From CBDUWP01 sp965370955 (GTDB taxonomy: Bacteria > Planctomycetota > Phycisphaerae > Sedimentisphaerales > Anaerobacaceae), in the NCBI GenBank assembly GCA_965370955.1, contig CBDUWP010000006.1:1-27975 (forward strand): 27,975 nt of DNA, written 5' to 3'. Positions 21,458 through 27,975 of the stretch are shown in pieces. The notes under the pieces were generated by a model, which was not told where the DNA came from, ran no database searches, and saw only the letters and a list, made by a program, of their open reading frames with translations. Each line of letters opens with the position of its first letter. Position 1 is the first letter of the stretch. The position numbers and the translations under genes were made by a program.

Positions 21458-23170
21458 TTGGGAACATTGAAATTGAGAATTGTTCGTTTGACAATCTTTT
21501 TCCTTTCGCTTTTGATTATGGTTTTTATTGGCTTAGCTGGTAGATGCGTGTATCTGCAGGTTTATCGAAGCGGCTATTACAAAAAACTATGTGAAAAACA
21601 GCAATATAAATATGTCACTAATGCGTCACAAAGAGGCGCTATCTTCGATAGGCAGCTGCGAGTCCTAGCTGCTAGTGAAAAATATTATATCATAAAAGCG
21701 GAACCGCGTATTATTTCTGATGCGAAAATATTGTCATCAAAACTGCAACCTGTACTAAATATGGGGGCTCATGAAATCTGCAAGATGATTTCGCAAAGTA
21801 AAAATCCCGGCTATGTAAAATTAGCCACAACAACAGATATTGATAAATGCGATCGGGCTAAGAAGATTTATGGAGTTGGTGTTGACACTTTATGGAAACG
21901 TGATTATCCATCAGGTCGATTATGTTCACATGTCGTGGGCTTTTCCAACAGCGAAGGTTTCGGACAAGATGGTATCGAAGCTAGCTACAATAAATGCCTG
22001 TCCGGAAGCGATGGCAAAGATGTTTTTCTGATGGATATCAAACGAAGGCCGATCCAGATTAAGCAAGTGAAGCAGATGACCGCAGACGGCAGAGGTGTTA
22101 TTTTGACGATAGATTCAGCGATTCAAAAGATTACGCGGGATAGCTTAATGGCCCAGTATAAGGCGTATAATGCCGAAGCTGCGATGGCTGTTGTGGCTAA
22201 TCCTAAAACAGGCGAGATTTTAGCGATGGTGTCACTGCCTGATTTTGATTCAGCTGGTATCACGAGTTTTGATCTTAAAAATACAATCAGAAATCGAACG
22301 ATAACAGATCAGTTTGAGCCGGGTTCGATTATCAAACCTTTTACAGTGGCTATCGGGCTGGATGCTGAGGTTATCAATTATGACGAAAAAATATTTTGCG
22401 AAAATGGAAATTATCGTGGTAAGGGATTTGGCTCGATTGGCGAATATAAAAGGGGGTTTGGAAATTTAAGCATCGAAGAAATTTTGGTAAAGTCCAGCAA
22501 TATTGGTGTGGCTAAAATTGGACAAAAGCTCGGGAAAAAGCGATTGTATCGCGGCCTGAAATTGTTTGGGTTTGGCGATAGAACTGGCCTCGATTTGCCC
22601 GGCGAACAAAGCGGCATCCTTCGCAATTGGTCTACATGGACAGGCTACAGTGTCACTCGTATTCCTTTTGGACATGAGATTACAGTGACCGCTATGCAAA
22701 TGGTGCGAGCGTTTTGTATTTTGGCGAATGGCGGCTATTCGGTTAAACCCTATTTGGTTAAGGCGATAATCAATCCAGATGGAACGGTGGAAAAGGTTGC
22801 CGCCGCAACTCCGGATGTCGGCGTTGTCATCGATTCAGCGGTTGCAAAGCAGGTGGTGACAAAGGCTTTGGCGGCGGTTGTCAATGAGGGGACTGGCAGA
22901 CGAGCCAAGCTCAAAAAATGGCAGGTGTTTGGCAAAACAGGTACAGCGAATATCGCATTAAAAGGCCAAAAAGGCTATTCTAAAGGTGATTATATAGCTT
23001 CTTTTTTATGCGGCGCTCCTGCCGAAGATCCAAAAATTGTTGTCCTAGTGTCAATTCGAAAGCCAGACAAAAGCCTAAAAAAAGGTTATACAGGCGGCGT
23101 GGTGGCTTCGCCTGTTGCGGCTGAGATTATCGAGCAGACGCTGAATTATCTTGAGAAAAATCCGCTTTGA
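21458..23170 (+). CDS. ftsI: Penicillin-binding protein 3 (septal transpeptidase)
   Basis: 570 aa class B PBP for septal peptidoglycan cross-linking. Membrane anchor about 9-29, pedestal with SQRGAIFDRQLRVLAAS (58-74), then the transpeptidase domain with intact motifs: SIIK (S290-K293, in FEPGSIIKPF), SSN (346-348), KTGT (493-496, in FGKTGTAN). No PASTA domains at the C-terminus. The start is doubtful: no ATG is available, and TTG codons at 21458, 21467 and 21473 are all in frame; the last has GGAA eight bases ahead, while the first gives MGTLKLRIVR. The choice shifts the N-terminus by up to five residues only. It belongs to the mraZ-rsmH-lysM-ftsL-ftsI series. Both PBPs in the window use SIIK rather than the common STFK or STMK. 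Confidence 0.95.
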   Translation: MGTLKLRIVRLTIFFLSLLIMVFIGLAGRCVYLQVYRSGYYKKLCEKQQYKYVTNASQRGAIFDRQLRVLAASEKYYIIKAEPRIISDAKILSSKLQPVLNMGAHEICKMISQSKNPGYVKLATTTDIDKCDRAKKIYGVGVDTLWKRDYPSGRLCSHVVGFSNSEGFGQDGIEASYNKCLSGSDGKDVFLMDIKRRPIQIKQVKQMTADGRGVILTIDSAIQKITRDSLMAQYKAYNAEAAMAVVANPKTGEILAMVSLPDFDSAGITSFDLKNTIRNRTITDQFEPGSIIKPFTVAIGLDAEVINYDEKIFCENGNYRGKGFGSIGEYKRGFGNLSIEEILVKSSNIGVAKIGQKLGKKRLYRGLKLFGFGDRTGLDLPGEQSGILRNWSTWTGYSVTRIPFGHEITVTAMQMVRAFCILANGGYSVKPYLVKAIINPDGTVEKVAAATPDVGVVIDSAVAKQVVTKALAAVVNEGTGRRAKLKKWQVFGKTGTANIALKGQKGYSKGDYIASFLCGAPAEDPKIVVLVSIRKPDKSLKKGYTGGVVASPVAAEIIEQTLNYLEKNPL

Positions 23171-23221
23171 TTTGGGTTAATTGTTTGAAATGTCTAACAT
23201 TGTTTTATGAGGAGTTGTGTC

Positions 23222-24136
23222 TTGAAAATTTTTTTATTGAATGCTGTTCAACCTAAATTTTTGGTGGTGGGAATTTTGCCGGTTTTGGTTGGTTCGGCTG
23301 TTGGCTTTAGTTGCTCTGGAACATTTGACTGGCTGCTGTTTTTGCTGTCGTTAATCGCGATGGCTTTTATACATGCCGGTTCAAATCTTAATAACGATTA
23401 TTTTGACCATTTAAGTCGAGCTGATTGGGAGAATAGCAATCCTACAGAATTTTCTGGCGGAAGCAGATTTATTCAAGATGGCTTGCTTAGTCCAAAGGCG
23501 ATTATTTTGATGTCACTTGTGCTTTATTGTTTTGGGGCGGCGGTTGGTGTTGTGATTTGCTTGATTACTCAGAGTGTATTTATTTTGAGTCTTGGAATTG
23601 TTGGCGTCTTGGGCGGTTTTTTTTATACGGCGAAACCTGTGCAGCTTTGTTATCGAGGGCTGGGTGAGATTTCAATCGCGTGCTTGTTTGGGATTTTGCC
23701 TGTTTGCGGAGCCTATTGGCTGCAATGCGATAACGTTGACCCGACGGTTATTTGGCCGGCAATAATTATGAGCGGACATGTTTTTTTGATAATCTTGATC
23801 AATGAATTTCCAGATTTTGATCCTGATACGAAAGTTGGAAAAAAAACATTGCTGGTTAAAATCGCTCCTAGCAAGTGCCTAGTGATTTATAAGCTGGTTG
23901 CGGTTAGTTGCTATGTTACAGCAGTAGTTGGCATGATATTTTGTGCTAGCGGATTTTTGTTTTCTGGGCTATTGTATCTGGCGACTGCGCCTGTTATGGT
24001 GCGGTTGCTAAAAAAGATTGAGGTTGAAAAATTGTTAAAGGCGGAAGACGTCAGCTCTAATCGCTTGACGATTATGCTGCATTCGCTGGCGGCGATTAGT
24101 TTGGTTGCTGGATTTTTGATAGAAGGTTTGGTTTAG
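23222..24136 (+). CDS. MenA-like UbiA-family prenyltransferase
   Basis: 304 aa integral membrane enzyme with about eight to nine spans. The two aspartate-rich prenyl-diphosphate/Mg2+ motifs are visible: NLNNDYFDHLSRAD (about 55-68) and NEFPDFDPDTKVGKKTL (about 194-210). This wording, with NDYFD and E-x-P-D-x-x-x-D-x-x-x-G-K, is closest to MenA (1,4-dihydroxy-2-naphthoate prenyltransferase, menaquinone synthesis); other UbiA enzymes (UbiA proper, heme O synthase, chlorophyll synthase) differ. No other men genes are nearby, so the substrate is inferred. Start: the frame opens at ATG 23207, but TTG at 23222 has GGAG (23211-23214) seven bases upstream while the ATG has none; 23222 is preferred. 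The downstream kinase gene begins 10 bases later and its ribosome site abuts this stop. Confidence 0.85.
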   Translation: MKIFLLNAVQPKFLVVGILPVLVGSAVGFSCSGTFDWLLFLLSLIAMAFIHAGSNLNNDYFDHLSRADWENSNPTEFSGGSRFIQDGLLSPKAIILMSLVLYCFGAAVGVVICLITQSVFILSLGIVGVLGGFFYTAKPVQLCYRGLGEISIACLFGILPVCGAYWLQCDNVDPTVIWPAIIMSGHVFLIILINEFPDFDPDTKVGKKTLLVKIAPSKCLVIYKLVAVSCYVTAVVGMIFCASGFLFSGLLYLATAPVMVRLLKKIEVEKLLKAEDVSSNRLTIMLHSLAAISLVAGFLIEGLV

Positions 24137-24146
24137 GAATTTTATT

Positions 24147-24941
24147 TTGAATGTTACGTTTGCAAATGATTGGCAGGGCTTTTTTGAAAAGGCTGGATTT
24201 AACAGCTATGACGATTTTTTTAACTATGAAGCCGGAGTGACAGTTAATAAAAATCAGCGGCGGGATGTCACTATGATGACACTGGCTGTTGACGGATGCG
24301 AAAAAACATTTTTTATGAAACGATTCCATCGGCCATATTATAAAGATATGCTGCATGTTTATTTTCAGCTTGGTCGTTTTGCTTGTCAGGGGCAAGTCGA
24401 ATGGGAAAATGCTCATCTGCTTTTGCGAAATGATGTCGATACCTATCGGCCTGCGTGTGTTGGAACTGATACGAAATGTGGATTGGAAAAGCGATCGTTT
24501 TTTATTACAGAAGAATTGAAAGGGCAGTGTTTTACCGACTATCTCGCAAAACATTGGCATGATATGTCCGATGATGATAAACAGAAAATGCTTGCGGAGA
24601 TAGCGGCTGTCGTTCGGCGATTTCACGACGCAAATATCAATTTGCCGGATCTGTATATGTGGCATTTTTTCATAGAGGAGCTCGGTGATGGCGACTATAA
24701 ATTTGCTGTTATTGATCTGCATCGGTTGAAAAGAAACGTGAAAAGTTTTAATCAAAAGCTGTGCAATCTCGGCAGGCTGTATCACAGCATGATCGATAAA
24801 TATTTTACGGAAGAGATGAGAATCGAGATGTTGAAAGCTTATGCGGGGGACGATTGCGAATGGAATTTTGATAAAATGCTGAAAAGAGTCAGGTTCCACA
24901 GCTGGTATGTTTCGCTCAAGAGGAATCCTAAGCCGTATTAA
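24147..24941 (+). CDS. Lipopolysaccharide-kinase-like protein (WaaP/Kdo kinase family)
   Basis: 264 aa protein-kinase-fold protein of the WaaP/RfaP type, which phosphorylates heptose or Kdo of the lipid A core on the cytoplasmic face. Visible residues: the ATP-binding lysine in FFMKRFHRP (K58), the catalytic loop RRFHDANINLPDLYMWHFFI (about 157-176, D168 as proton acceptor, H173), and the metal-binding FAVIDLHRL (D190), in place of the DFG of eukaryotic kinases. Ends KRNPKPY. Start is TTG at 24147 with AGGAA (24135-24139) seven bases upstream, overlapping the end of the prenyltransferase gene, so the two are co-transcribed. No LPS glycosyltransferases lie in the window, so the substrate is unknown. 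The stop overlaps that of the convergent MFS gene (TTAA, 24938-24941). Confidence 0.8.
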   Translation: MNVTFANDWQGFFEKAGFNSYDDFFNYEAGVTVNKNQRRDVTMMTLAVDGCEKTFFMKRFHRPYYKDMLHVYFQLGRFACQGQVEWENAHLLLRNDVDTYRPACVGTDTKCGLEKRSFFITEELKGQCFTDYLAKHWHDMSDDDKQKMLAEIAAVVRRFHDANINLPDLYMWHFFIEELGDGDYKFAVIDLHRLKRNVKSFNQKLCNLGRLYHSMIDKYFTEEMRIEMLKAYAGDDCEWNFDKMLKRVRFHSWYVSLKRNPKPY

Positions 24942-26260
24942 ACAATAGGTTTATGTCTGTTTTGAGGGTTTCGCATGAAAAAAGACAGCAGCAAAACGAT
25001 TATTGGAAATAAAAAGCATGTCACGAGGATGTTGCGGTAACTGCCGGAAATGGCGTGGGCTTTACTGAATAGGACCGGGCCTATGGCGCTGGCGAAAACG
25101 AGAATGAACATCTTAACTCCGCTGATAGCACCGAGATGTTTGCGGCCGTAAAATCGAGGCCATGTCACGGTGTTTAAAATCGTAAACAAACCGCCAGTAA
25201 TACCAGAGCCGGCAATGAAAAGCCAACGGCCAGTGACTGTTGAAAAATCTAAAACGCCAACAATGGCAAGCATGGATGACAACATCATCACAGCTAATAT
25301 CCATTTGAGCTTGACGAAATCGCTGATGCGGCCAGCAATAATATTTGTGGCTATGGAAAAAATGGACATAGGTATGAAAATTGAAAAGGCAGTGTCCCTA
25401 TCCAAGCCGGCCTCTCTGCAAATGTCGGTGATGTGGAAAATTATGGCGGTCAAAAGCATCGAATAGGTAGCCAAACCCAAATTTACCGACCAAAAGGGCA
25501 ATGTCAACATGGCTTCATGGCGCGTAAATTGCTTATATATGTCGGGGACACGGGCGGTCATCTTGGCACGCCAAGTCGCGTCCGTAATGCCGTCCATTAC
25601 CAAATCACACTGCTCAGGATTGTCGCGGTAAAATAACCAACCGATTACCAACATGCCAACGCCGGCAACTAAAGCCATTATCGTACAGGCGCCACGCCAA
25701 CTATAAGTCTGTATCAAAAAATCGATTATCTTAGGGGCAATGTTAAAGCCAAATGATGTAAAAGCTCCGGAAATCGCAATCGCTATGCCACGACGATGAT
25801 TGAACCACTTGTTCATCGTTACACGAGAAACCATCGTCATACAACCCTGACCAAAAAAACGTATCAATAAAAAACATACAGATATCGAAACAAATGCAAT
25901 AACAGATGAGTCCAAATCAATAGGCAAAAAACGACTAGCATGTGCGAAAATGAATATGCTGAGCGTTAAGCCAATCGATGAAAAAACAATCATGACGCGG
26001 CCGCCAAAACGATCCAATGCAATGCCGGCAAATGGCAAAATTAAAGCACTAGAAATCGTGCCGACCATGTAGGCTGTGCTTAAACTCGTGCGGCTAAGGC
26101 CATAGGCAGCAATCAAATAGTCAGTGAAAGCACTGACGCCAAGACTCTGGCCCGGAGTACTGGCAATGACGCCAAGAGTAGTCGCAGCAACAATAACCAA
26201 GCCGTAAAAAAAACCAAAAGACGAAGGAGAAAAAGGAATATTAACCCAGCGTTTTGTCAT
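24938..26260 (-). CDS. Major facilitator superfamily transporter
   Basis: 440 aa, about 12 membrane spans. MFS signatures: GIALDRFGGRVMIVFSSIG after span 2 (the D-R-x-G-R loop) and the second-half equivalent IAGRISDFVKLKW. It is arranged like monocarboxylate or oxalate/formate-antiporter-type MFS members (GPVLFS, TPGQSLGVSAFTDYL in span 1, WFNHRRGIAIAISGAF in span 4). Substrate unknown. The ATG overlaps the thrC stop (ATGA, 26257-26260), so it is translated right after threonine synthase; export or uptake of an amino acid or related organic acid is a reasonable but unproven guess. It converges on the WaaP-like gene with overlapping stops. Confidence 0.88.
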   Translation of the reverse strand: MTKRWVNIPFSPSSFGFFYGLVIVAATTLGVIASTPGQSLGVSAFTDYLIAAYGLSRTSLSTAYMVGTISSALILPFAGIALDRFGGRVMIVFSSIGLTLSIFIFAHASRFLPIDLDSSVIAFVSISVCFLLIRFFGQGCMTMVSRVTMNKWFNHRRGIAIAISGAFTSFGFNIAPKIIDFLIQTYSWRGACTIMALVAGVGMLVIGWLFYRDNPEQCDLVMDGITDATWRAKMTARVPDIYKQFTRHEAMLTLPFWSVNLGLATYSMLLTAIIFHITDICREAGLDRDTAFSIFIPMSIFSIATNIIAGRISDFVKLKWILAVMMLSSMLAIVGVLDFSTVTGRWLFIAGSGITGGLFTILNTVTWPRFYGRKHLGAISGVKMFILVFASAIGPVLFSKAHAISGSYRNILVTCFLFPIIVLLLSFFMRNPQNRHKPIV

Positions 26261-27603
26261 TTTATTAGCTTTATAATCGCCTCAAGGTTATTACTAACCT
26301 CAATAGGAGGATTGCTGAATGGTTTGTTGCCGTCCTTATGATAATTGACCGTTGTGTCAGGATCCTTCAAAACATGGCCAGTCAAAACGCAGGCAACTGT
26401 CGCATCCTTGGAAATAACGCCATCTGTTACCAAATGCTTTAAACCTGCTACAGTCGCTGCCGAAGCTGGTTCACAACCCAATCCATATTTACCAATTACA
26501 GCTTTGGCATCTTTAATCTCATCATCAGAAACGTCAAGAACTACGCCATTACAAAAATCAATGGCACGCAAACATTTTTTCAAATTGACAGGACGAGAAA
26601 TCTCTATCGCTGAAGCACAGGTATGAGGAGAAAAATTTCGGGCAGTTAAATCAGCATAATAATCGTCTATAATGGTTGCGTCGACATTGCCGTCGTTCCA
26701 TGTGAGATGCTTATTGTTGACTAGGTCGCTGAGAGTGTTGGCACCTGTCGCATTGATGATCGCTAATCTCGGAACCTTGTCGATCAAGCCGAGAGATTTT
26801 AACTCAATGAAGGCCTTGCCAAAAGAACTAGAGTTGCCCAAGTTGCCGCCGGGAACGACTATCCAATCGGGGACTCGCCAGCCGAGCTGTTCCATGATGC
26901 GGTACATGATCGTCTTTTGGCCTTCAAGACGAAATGGATTCAGAGAATTGAGCAAATATAGGCCCAGCTTCGAGCAAACGTCTTGAACCTGTTTCATGCA
27001 GTCATCGAAGTCGCCGTCAATCTGGATCGTGCTCGCGCCGTAATCCATCGCCTGACTCAGCTTGCCAAAAGCAATCCGGCCAGTGCCAATGAAAACCGTA
27101 CATTTTAAATCGCAATGATGAGCGTACAATGCCATCGAGGCGGAAGTATTGCCGGTCGAGGCGCAGGCACAGGATTTTGCGCCGACTGTTACGGCGTGAC
27201 TAAACGCAGCTGTCATGCCGTTGTCTTTGAATGAGCCGGATGGATTTAAACCCTCATACTGCAAAAATAAGCCGCCACGTGACATGGCAACATAGCCGGC
27301 AACGTTGTCGTTTTGCTGTAAATATGTTTGGCCCTCGCCGATCGAAACCTTGTTGGAGTCATCGCAAAAATTGAGTAATTCGCGAAAACGCCAGACGCCG
27401 GAAAAATCTAAACGATTGTTGCGAGTCGACCATCGCTTGCTGAAATCGCTAAGTTTGGAGGGGACGGGAATCTTATCCCAATTATATTCTATGTCAAGTA
27501 AATCGTCGCAGTTAGGACATTTGAAAATCGCCTGATCGCAACTGAATTCACTCAAACAAGCAGGGTTTATACATTTTTGGAAAGCTAAAGGTTCTGAGCT
27601 CAT
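26257..27603 (-). CDS. thrC: Threonine synthase
   Basis: 448 aa PLP enzyme making threonine from O-phosphohomoserine. A four-cysteine zinc ribbon opens the protein (C11, C16, C29, C32: CINPAC … CPNC), as in many longer threonine synthases. The PLP lysine is K126 in NPSGSFKDNGM, followed by CASTGNTSASMALYA and the PLP phosphate loop GGNLGNSSSFGKA (about 252-264). Residues 225-231 (RLEGQKT) and the C-terminal CEPASAATVAGL are typical. ATG start with AAGGAG (27616-27621) at a rather long 12-base spacing. It is coupled to the MFS gene by a 4-base overlap. A minus-strand TATAAT (27660-27655) upstream could serve as the -10, without a clear -35. Confidence 0.94.
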   Translation of the reverse strand: MSSEPLAFQKCINPACLSEFSCDQAIFKCPNCDDLLDIEYNWDKIPVPSKLSDFSKRWSTRNNRLDFSGVWRFRELLNFCDDSNKVSIGEGQTYLQQNDNVAGYVAMSRGGLFLQYEGLNPSGSFKDNGMTAAFSHAVTVGAKSCACASTGNTSASMALYAHHCDLKCTVFIGTGRIAFGKLSQAMDYGASTIQIDGDFDDCMKQVQDVCSKLGLYLLNSLNPFRLEGQKTIMYRIMEQLGWRVPDWIVVPGGNLGNSSSFGKAFIELKSLGLIDKVPRLAIINATGANTLSDLVNNKHLTWNDGNVDATIIDDYYADLTARNFSPHTCASAIEISRPVNLKKCLRAIDFCNGVVLDVSDDEIKDAKAVIGKYGLGCEPASAATVAGLKHLVTDGVISKDATVACVLTGHVLKDPDTTVNYHKDGNKPFSNPPIEVSNNLEAIIKLIK

Positions 27604-27975
27604 GGTCTTTTAATACTCCTTGATAATGCAAAGGTTTCACGGCAATAAGGCGAGATTATAAAAAAAATGGCCAACTTTTGCACGAAAATTTTTTTTAATT
27701 TACAGCCTTATATAATAGGGTGCATCTGTTTTTTTATGAAGAAAAAAGCAATCAAATGACAAATAAAATGGCTGAAATTATGAATAAATACGCAAAAGAA
27801 ATGATCGGAAGTTGAGGCTATTTACAGCCAAAAAAGCTGTTGTTGTGCTGCATATTTGTTGTGAAAATGTTGAAAATGTGCAATGATTTTGCGATTAAAT
27901 ACGCAAAGTAGGCGTTTTTGGGGGTCCAAAAATGACCATAAATCACCAAAACTTTCCATTTCTTTCCAAAAGTTA
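27604..27975. other. Noncoding stretch upstream of thrC to the window end
   Basis: 372 bases with no credible gene. It contains the thrC leader, a minus-strand TATAAT (27655-27660) and a plus-strand TATAAT (27711-27716) that could start a transcript running out of the window. A 12-base direct repeat TAAATACGCAAA occurs at 27785-27796 and 27896-27907. A small hairpin lies near 27822-27838 (ACAGC … GCTGT). The only ATG frames are tiny (7 and 19 codons). It may be the 5' region of a gene beyond the edge, or hold a small RNA; nothing is recognised. Confidence 0.5.

Noticed and set aside
24096..24899. Long minus-strand frame (267 aa) opposite the WaaP-like gene
   Set aside because: It is an antisense shadow: the plus-strand frame has kinase motifs and a ribosome site, whereas the minus frame lacks any recognisable motif.
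27711..27716. Full sigma-70 promoter on the plus strand at the right edge
   Set aside because: The -10 is good, but no -35 exists at 16-18 bases; TTGCAC lies 27 bases away.
27756..27815. Tiny 19-codon frame (MTNKMAEIMNKYAKEMIGS) after a 7-codon frame
   Set aside because: No ribosome site, no hydrophobic or structured pattern, and no operon context; not supportable as a gene or as a threonine leader peptide.

Overview
This is an AT-rich, densely packed chromosomal window. It looks like a planctomycete, most likely a Phycisphaerae/Sedimentisphaerales-type lineage. That placement is an inference from several gene types together: a small cysteine-rich DUF6485-like protein, a SpoVG protein with a zinc ribbon inserted in it, a membrane-anchored LysM protein inside the division cluster, and a coiled-coil protein with a small beta-rich tail upstream of mreB. 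No rRNA is present to confirm it. Many genes start with TTG or GTG, and the Shine-Dalgarno position often decides the start.

Layout. (1) 1-2074, plus strand: the end of leuC, then leuD and leuB (leucine biosynthesis), a rho-independent terminator, and a small Cys-rich protein. (2) 2097-2804, minus: an unrecognised membrane-anchored protein, divergent from pyrF. (3) 2942-5367, plus: pyrF, ispE and a SpoVG/zinc-ribbon gene. (4) 5472-6189: a small FlgM-like protein, then a gene-poor stretch holding a 285-bp segment bounded by inverted repeats. (5) 15861-6190, minus (read right to left): orphan DNA methyltransferase, lnt, a HEAT-repeat exported protein; then a coiled-coil membrane protein, a 47-residue membrane protein, and mreB, mreC, mreD, mrdA (rod-shape/elongation module). 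(6) 16081-17355, plus: hisA and the tmRNA gene ssrA. (7) 17384-18253, minus: a PD-(D/E)XK-type nuclease-like protein. (8) 18402-23170, plus: the start of the dcw cluster, with MraZ-type operator repeats, mraZ, a small unknown gene, rsmH, a LysM protein, ftsL-like and ftsI. (9) 23222-24941, plus: a MenA-like UbiA prenyltransferase and a WaaP-like kinase. (10) 27603-24938, minus: thrC translationally coupled to an MFS transporter. (11) 27604-27975: no recognisable gene.

How it fits together. The window carries much of a peptidoglycan elongation machine (MreBCD plus PBP2) and part of the septal machine (MraZ, RsmH, FtsL-like, FtsI), with a LysM protein embedded in the latter and lipoprotein maturation (Lnt) nearby. 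Housekeeping biosynthesis (Leu, pyrimidine, isoprenoid, His, Thr, quinone prenylation) surrounds it. No integrase, transposase, CRISPR array or classical defence island is visible. The most unusual items are the small-protein/coiled-coil pair ahead of mreB, the zinc-ribbon insertion in SpoVG, the inverted-repeat-bounded segment at 5811-6095, the orphan methyltransferase coupled to lnt, and the tmRNA with an atypical predicted tag.
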